From Candidatus Bathyarchaeota archaeon (GTDB taxonomy: Archaea > Thermoproteota > Bathyarchaeia > 40CM-2-53-6): a stretch of 41,210 nucleotides of DNA. Shown piece after piece: positions 22,809 to 30,978 of this stretch (position 1 is the first letter of the stretch; the number at the start of each line of letters is the position of its first letter). Below the pieces are notes generated by a model. It was given only the letters and a program-made list of their open reading frames with translations, ran no database searches and was not told the origin of the DNA. A program made the translations under genes and the position numbers. The stretch covers positions 1 to 41,210 of the forward strand of contig VBBD01000028.1 in the NCBI GenBank assembly GCA_005882895.1. Direction: 5' to 3'.

Positions 22809-23288
22809 ATGTTTCGGAAGCTAGTTAGGAACAAAAAGGCAATCGACACTATAATGGCCACGCTGCTAATGGTCGTTATCGTGGTGGCGGCGTCTGCCAT
22901 GGTCTTCGTGTACGCTACTGGGCTGTTCGGAGCCCTGATGCGCGCACCGAATTTCCAGAGAGAAGCTCTCAGCCTGGAATTCTCCAACTTTGGACCGGTG
23001 AACCCCACCTACAACGTCACTCTGTACCTGAGAAACACCGGAAGCACACCGATCACCCTGACAAGCTACTACGTGAAAGACGCGAGCGGTAATCAGTACG
23101 CTAAGAACCCCTGGACCGGTCTGTCAGTTACCCCAACGGCGCTGGGACAGCCGCAGATCTTGATCTCGGGTTGCGGCTGCAACAACACAGGAGCCCCGTT
23201 CACGTTCCAGACAGGATATTCCTACACGATAACCCTGTTATCCTCCCGGGGGACCCAGTTCCAATACTCTGTCGTAAGATACAGCTGA
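22809..23288 (+). CDS. Type IV pilin-like protein (archaeal class III-type signal peptide)
   Basis: The 159-residue protein starts MFRKLVRNKKAIDTIMATLLMVVIVVAASAMVFVYA. A short basic leader, then KKA before a long hydrophobic helix, is the archaeal prepilin layout cleaved by a PibD/FlaK-like peptidase just before the helix. The remainder is a beta-rich globular domain (YNVTLYLRNTGSTPITLTSYYVKD) with an N-glycosylation sequon and CGCNNTG. It would assemble into an adhesion or secretion filament on the surface. No other pilus genes are adjacent. The convergent regulator gene ends immediately after it. Confidence 0.8.
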   Translation: MFRKLVRNKKAIDTIMATLLMVVIVVAASAMVFVYATGLFGALMRAPNFQREALSLEFSNFGPVNPTYNVTLYLRNTGSTPITLTSYYVKDASGNQYAKNPWTGLSVTPTALGQPQILISGCGCNNTGAPFTFQTGYSYTITLLSSRGTQFQYSVVRYS

Positions 23289-23570
23289 TCAGAGTCGGCT
23301 GATCTTCTCGTAGAACTCGACCAGGCTCCGGGCCGCAGGCTCTTCCTGGTTGAATGCGAAAATCTTCATCCCCTTCTCATACCTCTCAAACAACAGGACC
23401 TTTGACTTGACCAACGGCTCGGCTATCCTTGCCACGGTTGACGGTGACACGTCAAGCACCCGGGCGAGTCCGGCCTGGTTGAACACCTTCTGGCGATTCT
23501 GTAATAGATGCTCGACCAAGCGGACTTGAGCCTTCGACTGGAACAGATCAACCAATCTCAACAATGTCAC
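23289..23570 (-). CDS. Winged-helix transcriptional regulator
   Basis: From GTG 23570 the 93-residue protein has a wHTH core: VDLFQSKAQVRLVEHLLQNRQKVFNQAGLARVLDVSPSTVARIAEPLVKSKVLLFERYEKGMKIFAFN, with the recognition helix at SPSTVARIAEPLV and the wing at FERYEKGMKIF. It is convergent with the pilin gene, stop to stop, and is 5 bases downstream of UMP kinase, so it is co-transcribed with pyrH. Its targets are unknown; the adjacent pilin is a candidate. Confidence 0.75.
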   Translation of the reverse strand: MTLLRLVDLFQSKAQVRLVEHLLQNRQKVFNQAGLARVLDVSPSTVARIAEPLVKSKVLLFERYEKGMKIFAFNQEEPAARSLVEFYEKISRL

Positions 23571-23575
23571 CTATC

Positions 23576-24256
23576 TTAAGCGTAGAGGACCCTTGTTCCG
23601 ATATCCTTGCCCTGAAGCGCAGCGAGGACATTACTCGGGTCCCCGAGTGATACGAACCGTGTAGGAATCCTTGCTCTCTGCATGATCTTGATAGCTAGAG
23701 GATCAAGCAACTCGTACCGGCCGGCGAAAACCTCTCCGCTCATCGCCCAGTTCAACAGCTTGTCCACATGTACTGATCTGATTAGCTTCGCTTTCGGGTT
23801 CTTCTTCGGGTCCTCAGTATAGACGCCGTCCACATCCGTACCATTCACAAGAATCTCGGCCCGAGTGATCTCAGCCGCAAGGGCAGCAACCGCACTAGTC
23901 GACTGGCCTGGCTGCAATCCTCCCATGACCACAGCCTTTCCCGATCCAGCACAGTGAGGCAGATCGGACAAGGCCGTCGGAATCTTCGAGGACGCGATCG
24001 AGCCCAGTGCCAGACGCAATAGCTCCGCGTTGGCCCTAGTGATCTGGATTCCGAGAAGATCGCAGGTCGACTCTTCTGCGCCAAGCTTTCGAGCCGCCGA
24101 GATGTAAGTTCTAGCATTCTCCCCTCCCCCTGCAACCAGCACAAGCTGGTTTCCCTCCGCGACAAATCCCCCCAAGACCTTCCCCATCTCCTTGAGAGCT
24201 GTCACGTCAGGATCGCGGCGGAATAATGCGCCCCCGAGTTTGACGACTGCCCGCAT
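23576..24256 (-). CDS. pyrH: UMP kinase
   Basis: The 226-residue protein starts MRAVVKLGGALFRRDPD and belongs to the amino-acid kinase fold. GGALF and VLVAGGGENARTYI bind phosphate, and ILVNGTDVDGVYTEDPKKNPKAKLI matches the archaeal UMP kinase nucleotide-binding motif, followed by VFAGRYELLDPLAIKIMQRA. Its length fits archaeal PyrH (about 225 residues). It phosphorylates UMP to UDP in pyrimidine nucleotide synthesis. It is divergent from the ABC exporter gene, with a CTATATTA sequence between them. Confidence 0.9.
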   Translation of the reverse strand: MRAVVKLGGALFRRDPDVTALKEMGKVLGGFVAEGNQLVLVAGGGENARTYISAARKLGAEESTCDLLGIQITRANAELLRLALGSIASSKIPTALSDLPHCAGSGKAVVMGGLQPGQSTSAVAALAAEITRAEILVNGTDVDGVYTEDPKKNPKAKLIRSVHVDKLLNWAMSGEVFAGRYELLDPLAIKIMQRARIPTRFVSLGDPSNVLAALQGKDIGTRVLYA

Positions 24257-24395
24257 TCTCTCTCAACCTTCCGGTTGACACAGGCTCGCTATATTAGAAT
24301 CGAATGGAAGCTATCCGAGCGTTCTAAGATTCCTCTTGAAAACTCTTCGCAAAAGCTGAATAGGCCTTCTATCGAGCAAAAACGACCCTTCACCG

Positions 24396-27218
24396 ATGCT
24401 CTCTTACGCGCTAAAGAGAATAGTCCGATCATGGAAACTCTACGCGTCACTGATACTCGGTATGATGCTCGCGGCCACCTTCTTCGGTGGAATAAACGTG
24501 GGCGCTGACACCATCGGGAAACAAGCCCTCGACGCCGAGCTAGTTAACACCCCTGTCGACATCTCCCTCACACCAATGTCGGGCGGAGTTTCCGTACCTC
24601 GCTCCTCGTTCGACAATGTTGTTCTTCGAGCAAAACAGGTGAGCGGTGTAGTCGCTGCCGAACCCGTAGGAAGTGAAACCCAACAATTCTATCCCTACAA
24701 CGAATCAATACCTTACATCAAAGCCATTCAAGACAGCTCTCTACTCTACCAACACCTCACAATCCTGAACGGGCGAGAAATAGCCAATGCCAATGAATCC
24801 GTGATTAACGCGGACTCGAAGTTCGCCCAGAGCTACAAGCTGGGCCAGACCGTCAGGTACAGCTTTGGACAAACTGGACAAAGAAACAATCTGACACTGA
24901 TACTGAAAGTAGTCGGCGAGGTACAACTAGACAATATCGCGGTCAACACCCTGGGCGTTTCTCCGATCTACTACGGACCCCAAGGGACGACTCCGACGCC
25001 GGGGAGCACACTCATAGTGAGCTGGGACAAAACATTCAACCACATGTTCGACTGGGCCTACAATCAAACCCGATTCGGCAGATACTATCCTATCGCGGGC
25101 ATAGTGAACGTTTACCTTGATAGACCGAAGCTGTTGAGCGCCTTCAATGTCGAAGGCAGCATCGCACAAGTGCAGCAGATCGATGACCAGGTTGCGAACG
25201 TCGCGGCACTAAACGGATTCAATTCTCAACCGAACCTGATAAATCCCCTCCTCTCATTCTCCACCAGCATTTTCGCGCTCAGGCTCACATTCACCATCTT
25301 CTCAATCCCCGTCTTCTTCGTAGCATGGTTCGTCGGAAGAACTGTTTCCCAAGCATCCTTCAACCTCCGCAGAAGAGAAATCGGGCTATTGATGACCAAG
25401 GGCTTCTCCCAGAGCCAGCTCTTCAGACACTTCCTCGTCGAAGCCCTCCTAGTCGGCCTAATAGGAGGAGGATTCGGACTAGCGGCCGCGGTACTGCTCA
25501 ACCCATACTTCGTCCAAATACTAAGCGGAAGCTATCAGAGCGGAGTCTTCCTCAGCCAAGACACCGCCATCGCCACCATGATCTTCACGGTCGCCCTTAC
25601 CCTGCTAGCAATCTATTCACCCGCTCGAGCAGCAGCCAGTATGGATCCCGCGAAGGCCCTGCGCGAGTACGTCTATCTCGAGGATACACGTTCGTCAAAG
25701 AAGAGGGGCGCAATAATCGCCTTCTCCCTCGGCCTCTACAAGCTAATCATTCTTCTCCTTGGCATAAACTTTCAGAACATCAGTCGGTTTCTCTTCGGAG
25801 TAAACTTCCTCTTCGCCATTGTCCTGATAATATTGGCTATCCTCGATTTTGGGTTGAACATCATCGGCCCATTCCTATTCCTCTACGGAGCCACACAACT
25901 CTCCACGGGTCTAGCGATACGCTTTCACAAGAGATTCGCATCACTCTCCAAACGCCTAGTTGGAGATATCGCCTCTCTTGCATCCAAGAGCGTATTCCGA
26001 AATCCCCGTCGCGTCACTGCTCTAGTCTTCCTCGTCGCCCTGATAGCCGGTTACTCAATATGGGTGATAGGCGACTTGGCCAGCGTGCAGGACTACAACG
26101 TTCGACAGGCCGAAGTAGCGGTAGGCTCCGATCTGCACGCGTCGGGCAGGGTTCCTCTCAACCTCACCTATCCCGTTTTGGTAGCTAATCAGCTGCGTAC
26201 CTGGAACAATATCACGGGGGCTACTCCGGAGTTCGACACATCTGTCACCCTTTCGTCTCGGGCAGGGTTCCTCCAAGTCAAGGCCATAGACCCGCCGACG
26301 TGGAGACAGGGAGCATACTATGAAACCGACTGGTTCGGAGGAAACATCGACGCAGATTTTCAAAACCTGCAGAGTAATACCCAGAGCATTGTACTAGATA
26401 GGGGAGTTGCATCATACTACAATATTCTGCAAGGCGGGACAGTGAGCGCAAATCAAACTGTGAACCTCACTGTGATCAACTTCTTCGGTCCAGATTACTC
26501 CCAGCAGTCCTCAGGCCAACCCTTCGGTTTTTCCTATTTTCAACCCGAGGGATGGTCGTTCGTTCCACTGAGCCTCGTCAGCCAGTACCCAACCCTCTTT
26601 TCGGGGTCAGGTTCTGTCCTAGTCAAGGCTCGTCCAGGCGTATCCTTAACCGACCTCGCGGCCTCGATCCAGAAGGTATACCCGGCCCTAACGGTAAGCA
26701 CGGCTCAGGACTATACGCAAGGAGCAGTGCCCGTCGTTTCCAATGCACCCCAGGCTAGCGCCCAGAGTGCGGGAGCGGTGATCGCCAGTGGGACTCAGAA
26801 TGTTTTGCGGCTCGGAACAGTTTTCGCAGGACTCGCGGCTTCAATTGGAATCGGGGCAGTGGCCTACACTGGCTTCAAGGAGAGAGAAAAGGAAACCACG
26901 ATGTTAGCCGTTAGAGGCTTGTCCTACAAGCAGATGCTCGGACTCCTAGTCACAGAGGTCCTGCCGTTGGTTATTTTCGCGCTGATACTGGCCACAACAG
27001 TCGGATTGATCACCGTACGCGGCGACAGCCTCGCCCAGAATTCCCTGAACCCTAGCTATGCGAGCCTCCTCGCCCCTCGCAGGGTCGTCTTTCCACTATG
27101 GGCCTCTGAGAACATCTTGGCAATTATTGGGCTATTATTCCTGGGTGTTTTTCTGCCTGCGATAACGGCTGCGCGGAAAGACCTTTCAAAGATGAGCAGA
27201 ACGGTGAGATTTGCATGA
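24396..27218 (+). CDS. FtsX/MacB-like ABC transporter permease
   Basis: The 940-residue protein begins MLSYALKRIVRSWKLYASLILGMMLAATFFGG, an anchor helix, followed by a large extracellular domain (about residues 40-280). An FtsX-type TM bundle follows (FTIFSIPVFFVAWFVG, LVGLIGGGFGLAAAVLL, TMIFTVALTLLAIYSP), with the cytoplasmic coupling sequence NLRRREIGLLMTKGFSQSQLF. Further TM helices, a second external domain, and a final FtsX bundle (TMLAVRGLSYKQMLGLLVTEVLPLVIFALIL) complete the double-FtsX layout. The stop overlaps the ATPase start (ATGA at 27215-27218). The pair probably exports a lipid, lipoprotein or peptide; no periplasmic adaptor is present, as expected for a single-membrane archaeon. 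Confidence 0.9.
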   Translation: MLSYALKRIVRSWKLYASLILGMMLAATFFGGINVGADTIGKQALDAELVNTPVDISLTPMSGGVSVPRSSFDNVVLRAKQVSGVVAAEPVGSETQQFYPYNESIPYIKAIQDSSLLYQHLTILNGREIANANESVINADSKFAQSYKLGQTVRYSFGQTGQRNNLTLILKVVGEVQLDNIAVNTLGVSPIYYGPQGTTPTPGSTLIVSWDKTFNHMFDWAYNQTRFGRYYPIAGIVNVYLDRPKLLSAFNVEGSIAQVQQIDDQVANVAALNGFNSQPNLINPLLSFSTSIFALRLTFTIFSIPVFFVAWFVGRTVSQASFNLRRREIGLLMTKGFSQSQLFRHFLVEALLVGLIGGGFGLAAAVLLNPYFVQILSGSYQSGVFLSQDTAIATMIFTVALTLLAIYSPARAAASMDPAKALREYVYLEDTRSSKKRGAIIAFSLGLYKLIILLLGINFQNISRFLFGVNFLFAIVLIILAILDFGLNIIGPFLFLYGATQLSTGLAIRFHKRFASLSKRLVGDIASLASKSVFRNPRRVTALVFLVALIAGYSIWVIGDLASVQDYNVRQAEVAVGSDLHASGRVPLNLTYPVLVANQLRTWNNITGATPEFDTSVTLSSRAGFLQVKAIDPPTWRQGAYYETDWFGGNIDADFQNLQSNTQSIVLDRGVASYYNILQGGTVSANQTVNLTVINFFGPDYSQQSSGQPFGFSYFQPEGWSFVPLSLVSQYPTLFSGSGSVLVKARPGVSLTDLAASIQKVYPALTVSTAQDYTQGAVPVVSNAPQASAQSAGAVIASGTQNVLRLGTVFAGLAASIGIGAVAYTGFKEREKETTMLAVRGLSYKQMLGLLVTEVLPLVIFALILATTVGLITVRGDSLAQNSLNPSYASLLAPRRVVFPLWASENILAIIGLLFLGVFLPAITAARKDLSKMSRTVRFA

Positions 27219-28111
27219 GCGCCGTCCCGGTTATAGTGGATTCTCTCGTCAAAGCCTACAAGCTCGGCAGAGTAGAGGTGCAAGCTCTGCGCGGGATCAA
27301 TCTTAAGGTCGAAGCCGGAGGCATGGTCTCGATAATAGGTCCAAGCGGCAGCGGAAAGACCACACTACTCAATATCCTTGGAGGGCTGGACCGAGCTACA
27401 GCTGGAAACGTCCACATAGGCAACACTGTCCTGACGGACTTGGACCCGACAAAACTAGTCTATTACCGTCGACAGATCGTCGGTCACGTATTTCAGACCC
27501 TCAACCTAATTCCCACACTGACGGCCGCCGAAAACGTCGAGCTTCCAATGATGGCCGCTGGGACCCCTCGCGGGACCCGCTCGGCCAGAACCAAGGAACT
27601 CCTTGGCATTGTAGGCCTCGCTGACAGACACGACCACAAGCCCGACGAACTCAGTGGCGGAGAACAGCAACGGGTCGCCATAGCCGCTGCCCTTGCAAAC
27701 GACCCGCCGCTTCTCCTCGCAGACGAACCGACCGGAGAGCTTGATAGCGTGAATGCGAAGATGGTCACTGACTTTCTTGTCAAAATAAACCGCGAGCTAG
27801 GAAAGACCCTGATAATGGTCACTCATGACCAGAACGTTGCAAAGACGGCTAACAATATCATGAGAATAGAGGATGGAGTCATCAAGTCATCGCTCACTCC
27901 TAGCCAGATCGCCAGCCAAGACACGTCCAGCTCCTACCTAGACCAGCTCCGCCACCGCATGTCAGAGCTGGAGAAACAGATGAGACAATTGGACGATGAT
28001 TTCAAGACGGGCAAAGTTTCAGGCGATGAATACGCTGACCAACGCCTCAGGCTGCGACAAGTCAAAGCAGGACTACAGGATGAACTGCAGAGGCAGGGAG
28101 TCATAGGTTAG
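27215..28111 (+). CDS. ABC transporter ATP-binding protein (LolD/MacB type) with C-terminal coiled coil
   Basis: The N-terminal about 230 residues form an ABC ATPase: Walker A GPSGSGKTT near residue 42, Q-loop QTLNLIPTLTAAENVELPM, signature LSGGEQQRVAIAAAL, Walker B LLLADEPTGELD, and H-loop MVTHDQN. After SLTPSQIASQD a coiled-coil follows (YLDQLRHRMSELEKQMRQLDDDF) and a SHOCT-like tail (KTGKVSGDEYADQRLRLRQVKAGLQDELQ). This extension of about 60 residues is absent from LolD. It could regulate or cluster the exporter. Translation is coupled to the permease by the ATGA overlap. Confidence 0.92.
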   Translation: MSAVPVIVDSLVKAYKLGRVEVQALRGINLKVEAGGMVSIIGPSGSGKTTLLNILGGLDRATAGNVHIGNTVLTDLDPTKLVYYRRQIVGHVFQTLNLIPTLTAAENVELPMMAAGTPRGTRSARTKELLGIVGLADRHDHKPDELSGGEQQRVAIAAALANDPPLLLADEPTGELDSVNAKMVTDFLVKINRELGKTLIMVTHDQNVAKTANNIMRIEDGVIKSSLTPSQIASQDTSSSYLDQLRHRMSELEKQMRQLDDDFKTGKVSGDEYADQRLRLRQVKAGLQDELQRQGVIG

Positions 28112-28130
28112 CTCCGGTATCGGAAAAAGC

Positions 28131-28138
28131 ATTTTATA
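28131..28138 (+). promoter_or_regulatory. TATA box of the microprotein gene
   Basis: ATTTTATA at 28131-28138 within AAGCATTTTATACGC is a strong archaeal TATA match. The expected start of transcription lies near 28160, exactly where a GTG codon opens the microprotein frame and 18 bases before its ATG. Confidence 0.55.
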
Positions 28139-28177
28139 CGCAAAACCCACCTGTTCTTTGTGAGGACTCGCGGGCAA

Positions 28178-28234
28178 ATGTGTAGCACGTGCGCGAAGCA
28201 CAATCCGGGAAAGAAGAAAAAATCCAAGATGTGA
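28178..28234 (+). CDS. CxxC microprotein, 18 aa (24 aa from upstream GTG)
   Basis: ATG 28178 encodes MCSTCAKHNPGKKKKSKM and a stop at 28234; an in-frame GTG at 28160 would add MRTRGQ. The product has one CxxC followed by KH, resembling half a zinc knuckle, and a lysine-rich C-terminus. It has its own TATA box with suitable spacing and lies in the gap between the ABC ATPase and the release factor gene. Such tiny basic zinc-binding-like peptides could associate with the ribosome or nucleic acid; this is inference. Confidence 0.45.
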   Translation: MCSTCAKHNPGKKKKSKM

Positions 28235-28297
28235 ACGAGCCGGCCTAGAAGCGTAGGCCACAGTCCTTACTTTTTCTGGCTGGAGGTCGAATAGCCA

Positions 28298-29400
28298 GTG
28301 ACAAGTTCAGTCATATCTGCATCAGATTCGGTTGCGCAGTTCAAGTTCAGACGAACCCTGGAACAACTAGCACGGAAAGAAGGCCGGGGAACCGAACTTA
28401 TCAGCCTCTACGTCCCCCCAGACCGCAGAATCCACGAAGTATTGGGCCAGCTTCGGGAAGAAGCCGGCACTGCCTCCAACATCAAATCACGCACAACCCG
28501 GCAAGCGGTCCAGGACTCCATAGAGAGGGTCATGCAACGCCTGCGACTGTTCAAAGAACCACCCCCTACAGGACTGGTGATCTTCGCCGGGATGATTCCT
28601 CAGAATGGTCTTGGGAGCGAAAGGATGGAGATCTATGTGCTCACCCCTCCAGAGCCAATAACAGTCGGGTTTTACAGGTGCGACGCCCGCTTCCACGTAG
28701 AACCCCTCCTAGCTCTCGTCGTTGAGAAAGATACGTACGGAATAATCGTGATCGACGGGACAGAGGCCGTGGTTGCAACTCTCAAGGGTCGCAGGGTCGA
28801 GATCGTCAAATCCTTCACCTCAGGAATACCCGGAAAGAGCCGTGCTGGCGGACAGTCGGCTAGACGTTTCGAACGGATCCGAGAAGGGGTCACCCACGAC
28901 TACTACAAACGCGTCGGTCAACACTTCAACGAAATCATGCTCGCGATACCTGACTTGAAGGGAATTATCATTGGCGGGCCCGGACCGACAAAGTACGTCT
29001 GGTCCGAAGGAGAATACCTACAGTATACGCTGAAGAACAAGGTGCTCTCGGTCGTTGACACCAGTTATACGAGCGAGGCGGGTGTTGAGGAGGTTGTTGA
29101 GAAGAGCAGCGAGATCCTGAAAGGGGTCCGGTACAAGGAGGAGAAGCAGATGGTCCAGAAATTCGAACAAGATACGAGGCGCATGCAGTTAAGAGCGAAC
29201 TTTCCACGCGACCATGCAAGAAGTGCGGCAAACCAAATCTTGAGATTATTGAGGATAACGATATTATCGATAGCTTTCTAGACTATGCGGAGAAGGGCGG
29301 AAGCAAGGTCGAGGTTGTCTCAGAGGAGACTGAAGAAGGACGAATGCTCCGCGACGCGTTCGGAAAAATCGCCGCAGTCCTACGCTACGCCGCTAACTAG
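28298..29400 (+). CDS. prf1: Peptide chain release factor aRF1, frameshifted C-terminal domain
   Basis: From GTG 28298 (preceded by TGGAGGTC 10 bases upstream) domains 1 and 2 are normal: ASNIKSRTTRQAV holds the NIKS stop-codon-recognition motif and GKSRAGGQSARRFERIRE the catalytic GGQ. Domain 3 begins properly but after FEQDT (residue 293) the frame runs into RRMQLRANF and stops at 29281. In the frame shifted by minus one, EAHAVKSELSTRPCKKCGKP leads to DSFLDYAEKGGSKVEVVSEE and TEEGRMLRDAFGKIAAVLRY, the genuine aRF1 C-terminus, ending at 29400. A segment of about 40-50 residues that usually holds the GAVDTLLLSE motif and the first CxxC is not found. So the gene carries a frameshift near 29176 plus an apparent internal deletion, or an assembly error. 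Confidence 0.8.
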
Positions 29401-29415
29401 TTCGAGCGACTTTCG

Positions 29416-30123
29416 ATGGTGAGGGCCAAAGCGATCTTCTTCGATCTCGGAGAGACCCTAGTAACACAAAACATCGAAGATAACCTAGTCACGATGAAAG
29501 CCCTGGAAAAGATCAGCGAGATCATACCTCATCGCAATTCCCCATCCGAACTCTTCACGATCTACAAGCAAGGCTACAACGTAAACGAGGTCTTTCGCAC
29601 CAAGCATTACGTCGAGATTCCAATCCAGGCATGGATGGTACAGCTCCTCAGGCGAGCACTGGGCCAAGAGCCTGAGGATAGTTTGGTGGAGGAAGCCATT
29701 AAGATCGTCGTCTCCGCCCGAGCCGAAAACGCGGTTGTATTCCCGGACTCGAAACCTCTCCTCAAGAAACTTTCGAAACGGAAAATCAAGCTCGGAATAA
29801 TATCGAATGTGTCGTCTCACGATGTGGCGGTTGAGATCCTTCGCAAAGTTGGACTGCTAGAATATTTCAATATAGTCGTAACATCAGCTTTTGTTGGAAT
29901 TCGTAAGCCTGACCCTGGAATCTTTCTCTACGCCTTAATGCGATTCAAACTGTCGCCACTGGAAGCAGTAATTGTTGGGGATTCAGAGAGACATGATGTC
30001 TGGGGAGGCACGATCACGGGTATGAAGACGGTCCTGGTCTCAAAGAGACCCGTGACCGATAGCCTCGCCGATTATCGTTTTGCGAGTCTCGCTGAGGCAT
30101 CAGGGACCCTAGCGTCCCTATAG
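29416..30123 (+). CDS. HAD-superfamily hydrolase
   Basis: The 235-residue protein starts MVRAKAIFFDLGETLVT at ATG 29416. HAD motifs are FFDLGETLV (motif I; the second Asp is replaced by Glu), LGIISNVSS (motif II), RKPDPGIFLYAL (motif III with Lys) and AVIVGDSERHDVWGG (motif IV, with Asp and His-Asp). The helical cap follows motif I. It is probably a phosphatase of small phosphorylated metabolites. The missing nucleophile-pair second Asp (Glu instead) is seen in some haloacid-dehalogenase-like or phosphoglycolate-type proteins, so activity is not assured. It overlaps the convergent gene by 6 bases. Confidence 0.85.
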   Translation: MVRAKAIFFDLGETLVTQNIEDNLVTMKALEKISEIIPHRNSPSELFTIYKQGYNVNEVFRTKHYVEIPIQAWMVQLLRRALGQEPEDSLVEEAIKIVVSARAENAVVFPDSKPLLKKLSKRKIKLGIISNVSSHDVAVEILRKVGLLEYFNIVVTSAFVGIRKPDPGIFLYALMRFKLSPLEAVIVGDSERHDVWGGTITGMKTVLVSKRPVTDSLADYRFASLAEASGTLASL

Positions 30124-30972
30124 GTAACTGGCGAGGAGCATCCCCGCCACTCCTAGCAGCAGGGAGAACGGGAGGCCAGGAAACATCTCGTACTTCGACA
30201 ACGCTTTGAACCCGAGAAAAGTTCCGGCCAGTATCCCGATCGCGGCCCCGAAGAACGAGAGAACGCCTCCAAAATATACGAGGGCTGTTGTCGCGACCAG
30301 CGAATAGAAGACCATGTCTCCCATACCGATTGTCAGGTCCCCATAGGTGAACACCGCTCCCGGCAGATCACCCTCCTCGATCGTTTTCGCCAGCGCTCCC
30401 ACTGGGCCACGAAACACTGCGACAACATCATAGATCACGAGCGCTCCAATCAGGACTAATGCAGTCAAGGGCCCGATCGAGTAGCCCAAGAAAATCCCCG
30501 TCAGCGCACCGATTAGTGTCACTCCGATCAACTGATACTTTCTCGCCCTCCCGAATATCGTAAGGGCAATCGCCACTGCCGTTCCTAGCGAAACGCCTAG
30601 GAGGATAATCGTAGCTAGAGGGTCCGACGGAGAATTGGGAATCAGGAAGAAAATCGAGGACGCGTACCAGAAGGCTACTGCGAAAGATACGATGAGGACA
30701 GCGGCCTTGATCAGCGATCGGATGAACTTCATCCTGCCTCTCCGTACCATGAGAAGCATTGCAGTCGCGCTTGCTCCCAGAGCTATTACAAAGATGACGG
30801 CGTTGAGGCCTGCCGAGCTCAAAGTGTCGCCTTGGAAGGGTGTTACTTGCGCCTGGGGAACAGTCTGGTTTGAGATCGGATATCCGAGCAAGCCAGTCAC
30901 AGCTAGGCTGAGAATTACCGGATAGAGGTGGCGTGGGCGAGGCTTGAACGCCCTATGTTCTTCCTCTGCCAT
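30118..30972 (-). CDS. Presenilin/signal peptide peptidase-like aspartyl protease (A22 family)
   Basis: The 284-residue protein has nine or so TM helices. The two catalytic aspartates are in LVIYDVVAVFRG (YD motif) and LTIGMGDMVFYS (GxGD motif), and the C-terminal PGLPFSLLLG matches the family's PALP motif with Gly in place of Ala. The start ATG at 30972 gives a basic N-terminus (MAEEEHRAFKPRPRHLYP). It cleaves membrane-spanning peptides within the bilayer, such as signal peptide remnants. It lies 6 bases downstream of the aCPSF2-like nuclease, so the two are in one operon. Confidence 0.88.
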   Translation of the reverse strand: MAEEEHRAFKPRPRHLYPVILSLAVTGLLGYPISNQTVPQAQVTPFQGDTLSSAGLNAVIFVIALGASATAMLLMVRRGRMKFIRSLIKAAVLIVSFAVAFWYASSIFFLIPNSPSDPLATIILLGVSLGTAVAIALTIFGRARKYQLIGVTLIGALTGIFLGYSIGPLTALVLIGALVIYDVVAVFRGPVGALAKTIEEGDLPGAVFTYGDLTIGMGDMVFYSLVATTALVYFGGVLSFFGAAIGILAGTFLGFKALSKYEMFPGLPFSLLLGVAGMLLASYL

Positions 30973-30978
30973 GGAGCA

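Noticed and set aside
25325-26188. Plus-strand 287-codon frame
   Set aside because: It lies in another frame of the FtsX-like permease and translates to an Arg/Ser/Pro-rich, non-protein-like sequence.
28298-29400. Programmed frameshift in aRF1
   Set aside because: Release-factor frameshifting of this kind is known for bacterial RF2 with an in-frame UGA and Shine-Dalgarno-like stimulator; nothing similar is visible, and a segment is missing as well.
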